From positions 77,043,429 to 77,107,428 of the forward strand of contig CM049312.1 in the NCBI GenBank assembly GCA_026874595.1: a stretch of 64,000 bases of DNA, in the 5' to 3' direction. This document shows, in pieces, positions 49,901 to 60,543 of the stretch (the stretch's first letter is position 1; every line of letters starts with the position of its first letter). The stretch comes from Sipunculus nudus. Taxonomy: Eukaryota; Annelida; Sipuncula; Golfingiida; Sipunculidae. The notes below the pieces were generated by a model. That model saw only the letters and a program-made list of their open reading frames with translations. It was not told where the DNA came from and did not search any database. The position numbers were made by a program, and so were the translations under genes.

Positions 49901-51160
49901 TTGAAGATGATAATTTGCCACTACAAAATGATGGACCTCGTTTCAAATATGCTGCAAACATGATTGGAGCCACTTACTTTGAAGCATTTGTTGATTACCT
50001 GCATGTATATTTGTGTGTATAGCAAGTTATATGACAGATATACTGGTATGCAAGAAGGCGTAGATATAATTAAGTGTTTTGATTGCCAAAATATTGCCAA
50101 GTGTTCCATCTTTTGTGTAAATTACACTTACTAGGTTTTCAATGAGATAATGTCTGTTTACATTTGGGCACTTGTTATTTTGTGCAAGTTATTGTTATGT
50201 TACAAGGAAGGAAAAAAAGATAAATATTTTGATAGCTGGTCCTGTTCAGCTAAGATTCCATATGCACGGAATGCCGATATAAATCAATAGGGCAGTGTAT
50301 TGCCAGGCAGCTCGTGAGACAAACCGATTCATGATACAGGATGGCAATAGGCAAATTGGTGTGCGAACCTTTTTCCCTGTAAGTTTCATTGGAAGGAATT
50401 AAAAAAAAAACCCTTGCAGGTTGATATCTGTGTATATAAATAATATTTTCTTTAAATTTCTTTAGCAATTTATTTTAATATGCATAATAAATATGTACTT
50501 TGTTGTTTTTATCAGTTTTCTAATTACAGAATTTTAGATCAAGTTTGTTTTAATCAGATATTTTTTATTTATTCTTTGCTATTTTAAAAGCTTAATTAGG
50601 GTTTCTCAAAATATTTGTGAACTAGCGATATTGCAATAGGCAATTGTTTCATACATAGATTGGGAACTCTCGAGAGCCCAGACAGCCCTGTTGATTAAAT
50701 ACATAAGACAAGGTTCCATATGCACAGTTTTGCATACACAATCTTGATCTGGCAAAACTAATCGCCACATAAAGTTTGCATGGGACACTTGGTGCGACAT
50801 TTTGTAAATATAGCATGCTGTTGTACCTGTACATATATAAAATAGATCTGTTATAACACATTACACATACTGTATTCCTGCACATTGCATTACACATACC
50901 GTACCAACGTGCATATGGTCTTTGAATCTGAGCTTTAAACATCTGAATGGCTTTTCTTTGCAATTGGCTTTGTGGCTGGTCCTCTGAGAGGTTCTAAGGA
51001 CCTCTGCATGAAAAATAGGTTTTCCTGCTGATCATGAAAAACCCTTGAAGGGCCCATCCTCTTGATGAAGTTTTAGGGGGGTTTCATGTGGAATGGTTTT
51101 AAGTCTGTGACAAAACATTTTGAACCAGCTACAATTACATTATTTTCAAAAATGAATTCA

Positions 51161-51229
51161 ATATTTAAATAGCTATGCTCTTCTTAACATTTTAGCCAAA
51201 ATTTTAAAAGAGCATAGCTATTTAAATAT
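51161..51229. other. Hairpin with 22-bp perfect arms
   Basis: ATATTTAAATAGCTATGCTCTT (51161-51182) and its exact reverse complement (51208-51229) surround a 25-nt loop, within the first intron of the plus-gene array. Confidence 0.8.
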
Positions 51230-52665
51230 AAAGCTCAAATGTTTGGCCAATAGCTTCTGAATGTGAGATTCATTGATAGATATATTAAACTTTTTCACTG
51301 AACTTTTCATTGGACTTTTGAACATTGATACTCTGCACAGAAACATGCATATTACAAAATCATCTTCTTGACAGTAAATTTACATGTATGCATTCTTTAT
51401 TTGTCATACATGTGTTTGATGCCAGCAGTGATTTGTCTTATTCATCATCTACGTGATGATGGGTTGTGATTACCAGCTTACTATCATGTTATCTTTAAAC
51501 ACAAACTTTTTACCATAATGAAAAAATATGGTATCTGATAGTCTGATGTAAAATCAGCTGTGCTTCTGTGACTTTTAACTGTAAATTCTGCTTCATCCCA
51601 TAGTGATGGGCCAATGAACGATTATAATCGGTGATTGGTTGGATGAAGCAAAATAATCTGCATTAAAATTAGGATAAGTGATGAGGAAATGTGTGCTTTT
51701 ATATAATTTATGCAAGTAAACTTAGAAAAATCTGTGTTTACTTAACTTTACTAGTAAGTGATAACCTCATACTGCAGGTCACTATATATATAGACATGTA
51801 GGCTAGAGAATTATAACATTATAGCAGCTGTTTTGAGGTTGGGTTTGACGTTATGTGAATGTTTGATCAGTAGAGGCATGACACCTCACTGAAAATTATA
51901 TTAATCATTTATACATAGGCCTGTGAATTGTGAGGGGTCTTTGAATCGATTCAGTTAATTCTTTACCTTCCATTCAATTCTCGATTCAATTATAACTTCA
52001 GTGGTAAAAATTTAAGATTTTCTTTTAAATAACAAATATTTAACACAATGGATCTTAGTGAATTTTACCAAGTAAAGAAACAGTACAGCTTGCCCTATAT
52101 TCATCACTACCATTTAGGACCTGTGCAAGTGGAGTGGTTTACCAGTGAGCTTTGAAATTAGTAGCTGAACATATCAAAAATACAGTCTTGACATTGCATT
52201 GTGCTCAAAGTTGACAGCTCACTGAAGGTTTCATGATAGTACATGCAAAAAAGTAATAAAACAAATTGATTCAGAGGTTATGAATCAAATACATTTTAAT
52301 CAAGGGGTTGCAGTTCAGTGCATCAGTTTTTGATTCATTGTTACACAGCTGTTTAAATACATGCAGAAGGTGATATCAGGTTCAGATGTACCACTGTTCT
52401 TATTTACAAAAAAGTGTCAAGACCATGCAGAACACAGTGATTAAACGTTCACTGACTTTTTAGAGGTTTTGTCCTGTATGAGATGTGTGTGTGCAGAAAC
52501 TTGAAATTCATAAATTTAGTGTCCATTTCAAAGATTAGACACACTCCAGGAATGCTTGAGTAGTAAGATTTTGCATGCTGGTACAAAATCACCAAAGCAC
52601 TTTGGTGGGAATAGACTGTTCAGGGTAGAGAGGCCAGTAAATTGGTTTTACATGTACCTGTACCA

Positions 52666-53285
52666 ACAACCTGTACTTACAGCAAACAGTCTGTTTGTTC
52701 TTAAAGGTAGTACTTACAGCCAACAATCTGTACTAAGTGCTTACAGTCTACAATCTGTACTTGCAGCCAAAAATCTGTACTAAGTGCTTACAGTCTACAA
52801 TCTGTACTTGCAGCCAAAAATCTGTACTTACAATAATTACAGCAAAAAAATATACTTACCTACAGGCAACCGTCTGTACTTAGAGCAAACAGTCTGTACT
52901 TACAGCAAACAGTCTGTACTCACAGGAAATGGCCTGTACTTAGAGCAAACTGTCTGAGCGTACAGCAAACTGTGTGTACTTTCAGCAGAAGTCTAAACTG
53001 GCAGGAAACAGTCTGTACTTACAGCAAACTTTTTTACTTACAACAGTCTATACTTGCAGCCATCAGTCTGTACTTATAGCAAATGTTCTGTACTTGCAGC
53101 CAACAATCTGTACTTGCAGCCAACAATCTGTACTTACAGCTGTACTTACAGCCAACAGTCTGTACTTACAGGAAACGGTCTGTACTTAGAATAAACTGTC
53201 TGTACTTACAGCAAACATTCTCTACTTACAGCTGTCTATACTTTCAGCAAACTGTCTGTACTGTGTGTACTTTAAGACAATAATC
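52666..53285 (+). repeat. ~20-bp minisatellite in plus-gene intron
   Basis: About 30 imperfect units of the form CTGTACTTACAGCAAACAGT. Each unit carries CTTACAG, which resembles a splice acceptor end. It lies about 1.1 kb upstream of the first HTH cassette. Confidence 0.88.
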
Positions 53286-54427
53286 TATACTTTATGCAAA
53301 CAATGTGAGCTTGAGGAGTATTCAGAAATCTACAAGACAAAGAATACAGCAATTACTGCTCTGTGATAATCCAGTGATCTCTGTGATTAATAAGGTGTAA
53401 GATAGGTATTTATTTACCTTGCTGAAAATAAAGCCCTTTTATCCTCTACCTAAACAATCATTTTTTTTTCTTTGACATGCAGCTTATAAAAATTTTCATA
53501 GCAAAAAACAGTTGGACAAGAAGGGGTGAAACTTACATTAGCATTTTGTATAATCAGTCCTGAATGTTTATGTAGGTACTTAGTAGGAGTCTTATATATT
53601 GGGGGTAGGAGGTGGGGGGGGGGGGGGATATCTTATATCTGTCAGCAACATAATGGAAATGGGTTACAAATTCATCAGTTGAAAAGTATTGTCAGTTTCC
53701 AGTGCCATAACAGCATGATTTATAGAGTTGTTACACAACTACTGACAGTACTTACTATTCTATGCTGATGTGCATCTGTAGAATTCCCTTGAATTTAACA
53801 AATACAAAAGTGTGTCTGTGCTGGCAGAATGGCAACAGATTCCTGAAAGTTGAAAAGTGGTTAGTAAACAGGTACATGAAATAATCAGTAATCTGTCACT
53901 TCCTTTTGTCTTACAATCATAGAACATGATATAAAAAAAATGAATCCTAACATTTGTAACAACTCACCAGAAAACTTTCTGAATCCACTGTGCAGCTCCA
54001 GGTTTGATTGACTTTATGGGAGTTAAGTTTTCTTACATACAAATAGCAGCGGAACTTAGTCTTATATGAAGAGTTGGTCACAGGGTATATTTGGATCAAA
54101 GATTCACAGCTGAAAACCAATATCTGTGTTACGTAGTTATGTTTTAAACCTGCACTGGTGTACATGCATATATATTGTATTATTCATGTGAAAAATAGTT
54201 ACCATTTTAATCCTCCCTTCAAGTTTTGTCTTTGAAAATGTTTTGTAATAACTGTCACATTTCCATTAAACAGGCAGTTGAAATGTTCATTAGTAATGAA
54301 TAATAAAATATAGATATTTATGAAGGTGCTTTTGTAACTGATCGCCTCTGAATCCTTGTTATCTTCATATGGATAATGGTATAGCCAGTGCTTGTTGAGA
54401 TCCTTATTTTGGCCAACCATATTTCAG

Positions 54428-55120
54428 CTTGAGAAGAGGAAGCGCCAGGATCTCACTGCAGGTCAGAAGCGATTAGTATGCGAGTTCAAGAAAAAGCATC
54501 CTGGTGCCAGCGGTGCCACCATCATTCGGCATTTCGATAATGAATGGGGGATCGTTATTGGACGATCCACCGTGAGTGAAATTTTGAAGTGTCAGGAAAC
54601 ATGGCTTTCTGCCCCTCTTGATTCTACGGAGGTGCGATCCCGAGCGCCCAGATATGGAACACTAGAAAAGAATTTGTCTGCCTGGATTGTTAAAGTCCAG
54701 AACCAAGGAGTTGAAATTAACAATCACATAATCCTAGCAAAAGCAAGGGAGTATGGGATGGCATTAAAACTGGATGATGATTTCCGGTACTCCAATTCAT
54801 GGCTCCAGAGATTTAAGAAGAGACATGCTTTGATGACGAAAGGTATAGGAGCATCTAAATCTGTGACTACTGACACTGTCAATAAGGATGTGCCCACAAA
54901 CTCTGTGACTAGTGACACTGTCAATAAGGATGGGCCCACAAACGCTGTGACTAGTGACACTGTCAATAAGGATGTGCCCACAGAATCTGTGACTAGTGCT
55001 ACTGTCAGTAAGGATGTACCCACAGACGCTATTACTAGTGACACTGTCAATAAGGATGAGCCAACAGAGTCTGCAAAAGAAAGTTCTTACTATCTCGCAG
55101 TGAAAAAGGACCATGAGTAA
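54428..55120 (+). CDS. Alternative terminal exon: CENP-B/Tigger-type double HTH (cassette A1)
   Basis: The acceptor (catatttcag) precedes base 54428; phase 0, 230 residues, own stop. Residues 1-60 form the first helix-turn-helix of the CENP-B/pogo type (LEKRKRQDLTAGQKRLVCEF ... GRSTVSEILK). Residues 78-135 form the second (Tc5/CENP-B) HTH, with TLEKNLSAWI, ILAKAREYG and FRYSNSWLQRFKKRHAL. There is no DDE catalytic domain. Residues 146-215 are five 14-residue repeats (VTSDTVNKDVPT plus two). An open frame extends upstream of the AG, but the conserved acceptor shared with the exon at 55518 sets the exon start. DNA-binding role inferred from family. Spliced product would be 520 residues. Confidence 0.86.
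   Translation, partial: LEKRKRQDLTAGQKRLVCEFKKKHPGASGATIIRHFDNEWGIVIGRSTVSEILKCQETWLSAPLDSTEVRSRAPRYGTLEKNLSAWIVKVQNQGVEINNHIILAKAREYGMALKLDDDFRYSNSWLQRFKKRHALMTKGIGASKSVTTDTVNKDVPTNSVTSDTVNKDGPTNAVTSDTVNKDVPTESVTSATVSKDVPTDAITSDTVNKDEPTESAKESSYYLAVKKDHE
54863..55072 (+). repeat. Coding 42-bp minisatellite in cassette A1
   Basis: Five 42-bp units translate to 14-residue repeats (VTSDTVNKDVPT plus two residues) in the tail of the exon at 54428. Confidence 0.93.
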
Positions 55121-55517
55121 CCTCCTGAGAAACTGTCACAGCTCCCATGAATTGTCACTGGTGTATGTTAATATTCCACTAAGGGGTATTTCGTTTATCT
55201 AGTTAAATCTGAACTGATAGATGGTGTTATTTGAGAATATACAACATTTTTTAGAACTGAATGTGCCGTGTTGAGGTTGAACTATATATTTCCACATAGC
55301 ATTATGTTTTCGTCACTGTATGTATATTCTTGCCAAGTAGCTTCTTAACAAGGATTCAAGGAATTATGCTTATTGGAAAAAAGTTAATAAGAACTACTTG
55401 TAAGGTGATGTAACTAAGTTTAAATAGATGATAGTACTCACAGTCAGGGTAGCTACTTTTCTACAGTAGAAGAGCTAGTACTAGTTGAGATCTTGATTTT
55501 AACCAAACGTATTTCAG

Positions 55518-56063
55518 CTTGAGAAGCGGAAACGCCAGGATCTTACCACAGGCCAGAAGCGATTAATCTGCGAATTCAAGAAAACCCATCCAGAAGCTAG
55601 CTGTGCCACGATCACCAAGCATTTCTATGATGAATGGGGGATATTAATGGGCAGGTCTACCGTGAGTGAAATTCTAAAGTATCGTGAAATGTGGCTTTCT
55701 GCCCCACTGGATTCCCAAGAGCTCCGATACAGAGCACCAAAACATGGAACTCTTGAAAAAAATTTGTACGCCTGGATTGTTGAAGTTCAAAACCAAGGGG
55801 TGATAGTCACTAATCAGTTGATCCTGGCAAAAGCAAGGGAATATGGGATAGAATTAAAACTGGATGATGATTTCCGGTACTCCTCTGGATGGCTGCATGG
55901 ATTTAAAAAGAGGCATGGACTCCTAAAAAGACGCAATCAAATGTCAGGCCCGATGGTCAGCACAACATTTAATAATGATGGTTTACTGATGGAGATGTGT
56001 AGTTCCCCTACAGACGACAAGGGCCAGAAGGAACCTTCCTTGAATGCGATGCAGCTCCCATGA
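55518..56063 (+). CDS. Alternative terminal exon: CENP-B/Tigger-type double HTH (cassette A2)
   Basis: The acceptor (cgtatttcag) precedes base 55518; phase 0, 181 residues, own stop. It begins LEKRKRQDLTTGQKRLICEF and is plainly a duplicate of the preceding cassette. First HTH ends GRSTVSEILKYREMWL; second HTH has TLEKNLYAWI, ILAKAREYG and FRYSSGWLHGFKKRHGL. One notable change is Gly for Arg in the FKKR-preceding position (HGFKKR versus QRFKKR). The tail is unique and lacks the 14-residue repeats. The first good in-frame ATG lies mid-domain at 55647, so ATG-based calling truncates the first HTH. An ATTAAA at 56284 may be the poly(A) signal. Confidence 0.86.
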   Translation, partial: LEKRKRQDLTTGQKRLICEFKKTHPEASCATITKHFYDEWGILMGRSTVSEILKYREMWLSAPLDSQELRYRAPKHGTLEKNLYAWIVEVQNQGVIVTNQLILAKAREYGIELKLDDDFRYSSGWLHGFKKRHGLLKRRNQMSGPMVSTTFNNDGLLMEMCSSPTDDKGQKEPSLNAMQLP

Positions 56064-57371
56064 TTGGTCAGTTTGAATACCTCGTTTAGTGTTTGTGTGT
56101 GAAATCTTCTGGATAACCAAAAACAAAATGAGTCACTGAGAATCGAGTTTGTGGCTGTAATTAAAATATCCCTTTGATACTGGTGTGTCAACAATTACAG
56201 TCAATGGAGTTAAACTCGGTGCTTTTTCAAGGTTAGCTCAGATCAGAAGAAACCGGCCTGTAATGGTACATCAGAAATAATTGATTAAACCTGTTTGTAA
56301 ATTTGTAGGATTTATTTTTTTTCTGTATTTTTCACATTCACTTTTAAAGAGAGGTTCTGTCTGACCAGATACACACAACTGCCAAAGTTTATGAATTTAT
56401 GAATGCTGGTCACAAAGAAAATCAAATTCGAAAATAATTTGTCAGTTATCTCTGAGGATATGGTTTTGTTGTAAAGGGATAAAAGAGAGATGTAGCATGG
56501 CGCAGAAGTCTTTGATTAAGTTGCTACTTGATAGTACATTGGTTATCTTTTGTGTTGATACTGCAGATTATTAAAAAGCCTGTGGTCACCATGAATTGGT
56601 TAAATTAAAAATGAGACAGTTACCATTGATAGGCTTTTGGAAACCATCAAAATAATAAAAAAAAAATCAGGTTAAGATTTTTGAATCCTTACCTAAGAAA
56701 ATTTTCTGTTGTGTCACATTTTGGTATATTAAATTGCCATTTATTGTGTTATTCAAGGAATTTTGGTCATTAAAAGAAGCCAGTACATCATGCTCTTTTC
56801 AGTTACTACATGAATTGAATTAAGCAGACCACCCCATAGCATTTCATAATGTGTGCACAACCTGTTCTGCATCTGCAGTCAGTTATAAGATAGACAGCTT
56901 AGTTAATTTCTCAAAATATAGTCTTGAACTTTAATGGATCTTAATTTATTGCAGCAGTCTAATGGTAAAGGCTGTCAAGTTGTTACAGTGTTTGAGTTTT
57001 TCTTTGGTTCTCTAACATATGCAAAAACTCGCTTCAGTGGGTTTGTATTTCATCAGGAACTCGGGAACTTGCTTTTAAGCTTTAAAAACCGCCTATTTAT
57101 TCTATTTATTAATTGGGAAAAAGATTTTATCAGATACAGGTGTTCATACACAGGATTGTTTTTTATCAGTTTATTTTTATTATACTTCAGACACTTACTG
57201 TATTGTATTTGATGAAACACTCCTGTAACTTTTGTGGAATCACATCCCGATGAAGCAAAGGGTTTAAATCTCTGAGAGTACCTATTTCTGGTGTTACCAT
57301 CTCATTTTATGGACAGACAAACATAACATGTGGCAAGATTATTCCTCATACGTGTGTACCACTGCTTTCAG
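56064..57371 (+). other. Intron between cassettes A2 and B1
   Basis: No coding support. An AG at 56955 is followed by an open frame with a weak GGK-like start, but no HTH residues. Confidence 0.45.
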
Positions 57372-57812
57372 TTGATGGAAGGTGGCAAACGAGCACACGT
57401 CAACCTGCGCATTTCCCAGAAAGTCGCCATTTGCAAATACAAAGAAGCCCACCCAGAATCTACGCAGGATGACCTAGTCCAATATTGTTATCAGGAATGG
57501 GGAGTCACAGTTGGTCGATCAACAATTTGCGACATACTGAAGCGACGAGAAAGATGGCTGAAATGTCCGGATCAGTTTCTAGATTCAAAACGAGGCCAGT
57601 GTGGGAGACATCAGCACATGGAGGAGGAACTGAATGCATGGTTACTAGAGCTGCAGGCAGCCGGGATTAAACCCAGTGACTTACAGATAAAGGCCAAGGC
57701 AGTCACCATTGGCAGAAACTTAAATCTTGACAAAGGTTTCCGATATTCTCCAGGGTGGCTAAACAGGTTTAAGCAGCGGTATGGTCTGCTTCCAAGAAAA
57801 GCTGATCGTTGA
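57372..57812 (+). CDS. Alternative terminal exon: CENP-B/Tigger-type double HTH (cassette B1)
   Basis: The acceptor (ccactgctttcag) precedes base 57372; phase 0, 441 bp, 146 residues with stop. First HTH at residues 3-64: GGKRAHVNLRISQKVAICKY, GRSTICDILKRRERWL. Second HTH at 82-140: MEEELNAWLLELQAAGIKPS, LQIKAKAV, FRYSPGWLNRFKQRYGLL. The protein stops right after the second HTH, so the exon is essentially one DNA-binding module. It belongs to a second subfamily (GGKR start) with the exons at 60103 and 61991, all exactly 441 bp. AATAAA at 58274 is a candidate poly(A) signal. Confidence 0.87.
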   Translation: MMEGGKRAHVNLRISQKVAICKYKEAHPESTQDDLVQYCYQEWGVTVGRSTICDILKRRERWLKCPDQFLDSKRGQCGRHQHMEEELNAWLLELQAAGIKPSDLQIKAKAVTIGRNLNLDKGFRYSPGWLNRFKQRYGLLPRKADR

Positions 57813-58835
57813 AATTCTTAGAAACTGAATATCTGTTGAAAATAATTTATTTTACAGATTTCTGTGAGATTCACTCACAGAGTACAAAACTTCCAGTTTT
57901 AATCATCAGTTGAACAAACGATTGTGAATTATAGTGTGGTGATATGAAATGAGACCCCAGAGATCAAGACAAAAATTATGCAAGATGGACTATAGCCAAA
58001 TCAAAATGTTCAGTATACCTATCATACAGAGGAGCCAAACTAAGCAGGTTGTGACATTATTTATAATGATATATTCACTTTTTCATATGGTTCTATTTTC
58101 TACCCACCAAGTGTTAAAAAAAAATCACACATGAAAATTGACTTGAGGATAGGTCCTGTTCACTGGCAATGTTAACTGGCACCATTCTGTGATTAAATGC
58201 AATTTATATTCTTTTAATGGATGATCTTCAGATAAGCTTACCAGAATTAACTATACTTACCCTGAAATGTAGTAATAAACATACCTTAAATAATATTTTA
58301 TCATAAACCCTGACTCTGTGGTTCAGTGTAAGAAAATGAAGATCATGATTATGTATACTTACTACTAACACACCATTTTAATTGTATTAAAAAATATAAA
58401 TTTTTCCAGACTTCCTTTTCCTGAGTGTGATGCCTTGCTATGGGAGCTTTGCAGAAGGATGAAATTTGCATGCTTCAACAAAGATTTAACATTGTTATCA
58501 TGATGATCTTATGGAAACAATGTTGCTACATGGTGACATTTTTTGACACTACATATTGTATCAGCCTGATTTGGAAATAATTGTCATCTTGACATGGCTG
58601 TAATGTCACTTAGTGATATGGTTTGGAGATTTCAAGACTATAGAAATGTTGATAGTAGTCCTGGTAACACTGGCATTCTTTCAAATCATTTGTCACTTGT
58701 GATGATGTTGTTAAATTCAACCTACCCCATCTGGCCTTCTCCAAGTCTCGCAAAGATACAGGTCCAGCTGAGCCCTAAAGTATCTCACCTGCTCCAGACG
58801 CAGATCCAGGATTTTTTGCAGGGTGGGGTCAACGG

Positions 58836-59010
58836 GTGTCATGCATAAAAATTGTCTAAAAAAGTTGTTGGTTAAGAGCAGGGGAGGGGGGGGGGGGGAG
58901 GTCTCAACCCCCAAAACCCCCCCATCATGCATAAGATTTGTCTAAAAAAAGGTTGTTGGTTGAATGCAGGGGAGACCCCCGCCCCCCCCCCCCCCCCCCC
59001 TCTTCCCTCC
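58836..59010 (+). repeat. ~87-bp duplication with G and C homopolymers
   Basis: CATGCATAA...TTGTCTAAAAAA...TTGTTGGTT occurs at 58839 and 58926, each followed by CAGGGGAG and a long G or C run. Slippage-prone repeat remnant. Confidence 0.6.
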
Positions 59011-59117
59011 CCATCCATCCCTGCTGTTCTATTCACTGTGATGGCAGCTTCTGACCTCACACCCCTTTACCCGTATTTCCCTGTTCATATGCCCCTTGGT
59101 TTTCATGGTTTACACTG

Positions 59118-59590
59118 CAAGTATGACATCATTGTAATGGTGCAGTCTGCCAAAATGACATCATTATAATGCCACTCTGTCAGTATGACATCATTGTAAT
59201 GGCACTATGCCAGTATGACATTATAATGGCACTCTGCCAAAATGACATCATTTTAAAGGCATTCTGTCATTATGACATCATTGTAATGGCACTATGCAAG
59301 TATGACATTACAATGGCACTGTGCCAGTATGACATCATTATAATCTCACTCTCAGTTTTACATCATTGTAATGGCACTGTGCCAGTATGACATTATAATG
59401 GCACTCTCTGCAAAAATGACATCATTGTAAAGGCACTCTGCCACCATAAAGACATTATAATGGCACTGTGCCAGTATGACAACATCAATAAATGGCACTC
59501 TCTACCAGTATTTCATTATAAGGGCACTCTGCCAGAATGACATCATCATAATGACACTTTGCCAGCATGGCATCATAGGGATGGCATTGT
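59118..59590 (+). repeat. ~30-bp minisatellite in plus-gene intron
   Basis: About 15 imperfect units of GGCACTNTGCCAGTATGACATCATTGTAAT between cassettes B1 and B2. Each intact unit has TGACATCA, one base off a CRE/AP-1-type site (TGACGTCA). Confidence 0.88.
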
Positions 59591-60102
59591 ATGAAATAGT
59601 GATTGTAAATATTACATTATTTGGATAAATTTACATTCTTGTGGGCATCACAATCACACAATGATATCATTCTGACATCATGGACACAGTTGCTGTTGTT
59701 TTGAAAATACAAGAATATATACCAGTAGTTTATCAGATACCCCAAGGTTTCCAGCTGTCATTCCATTCTGTATTTTATATTTTTATTTGCTGGTTTAAGT
59801 GTCACTGATAACCAAGAAGATGCAGATGAAAGTCAAAGTTAAATTTGTCATGAAAAATATTAAAAAATCATTGAAAAAGTGAACACATGCACTAGTGTGA
59901 ATCTTCTTCAGTGTGGGGAACAATATATTGAGTCTGTCAAACTTTGTGTCACAAAGTGGTCCAATACAGGGTTTTTAAAGTTTCACCAATTGCATTGTAT
60001 AACATGAGATGAATATTGATTGAATTATTAAGATGAACAGGGTGTCGGACTTGACTGAACCTTCCTTTACATTTCCTTATACCTGTATACCACTGTTTTC
60101 AG

Positions 60103-60543
60103 CCGTCTGACGGTGGAAAGCGGCCACACACCCAGCTGCTAATATCCCAGAAGCGGGCCATTTGCAAATTCAAAGAAGCCAATCCGAACGCAACGCAAGA
60201 TTACATAATGCAGCATTTCTCAAAAGAGTGGGGTGTTTCCATAGCAAGACGTACCATTTGTGATATACTGAAGCAGCGGGATAAATGGATGACTTGTCCC
60301 GAGGATTGTGATGATATAAAACGAGGAAGAGTTGGCAGACATGAGAACCTTGAGAAAATACTGTTTTCATGGTTAGAGAAGCTGCAGGTGGCTGGACTAA
60401 AACCTAGTGATATACAAATAAAAGCAAAGGCAGTGGATATTGGAAAAAAATTAAACCTTGACAAAGATTTTCGTTACTCTCCAGGATGGTTGAATAGATT
60501 TAAGCAACGCCACGGTCTGCTTCGCAAGAAAACTGATCAGTGA
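60103..60543 (+). CDS. Alternative terminal exon: CENP-B/Tigger-type double HTH (cassette B2)
   Basis: The acceptor (ccactgttttcag) precedes base 60103; phase 0, 441 bp, 146 residues with stop. First HTH: SDGGKRPHTQLLISQKRAIC ... WGVSIARRTICDILKQRDKW. Second HTH: NLEKILFSWLEKLQVAGLKP, IQIKAKAV, FRYSPGWLNRFKQRHGLLRK. The intron just before the exon resembles that before the exon at 57372 (TTCCT-ATAC-TGTATACCACTG-TTTCAG), showing duplication of exon plus flank. AATAAA at 60618, 75 nt after the stop, supports a terminal exon. The first ATG in frame is at 60208, so the true N-terminal 35 residues are reached only by splicing. Confidence 0.87.
   Translation, partial: PSDGGKRPHTQLLISQKRAICKFKEANPNATQDYIMQHFSKEWGVSIARRTICDILKQRDKWMTCPEDCDDIKRGRVGRHENLEKILFSWLEKLQVAGLKPSDIQIKAKAVDIGKKLNLDKDFRYSPGWLNRFKQRHGLLRKKTDQ

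Larger units (their letters stand above)
46931..54427 (+). other. First array intron of plus gene
   Basis: About 7.5 kb between constant exon and first HTH cassette. Holds the 22-bp-arm hairpin and the 20-bp minisatellite. No further cassette seen. Confidence 0.5.
57813..60102 (+). other. Intron between cassettes B1 and B2
   Basis: Contains the 87-bp duplication and the 30-bp minisatellite; otherwise AT-rich without coding support. Confidence 0.5.

Noticed and set aside
52666-53285. CRISPR-like array of short repeats
   Set aside because: Units are contiguous ~20-bp imperfect repeats without unique spacers, in a eukaryotic intron; it is a minisatellite.
56934-57212. Possible extra HTH cassette after AG at 56955
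   Set aside because: The start is faintly like the GGKR exons, but no HTH residues or second-HTH motif follow.
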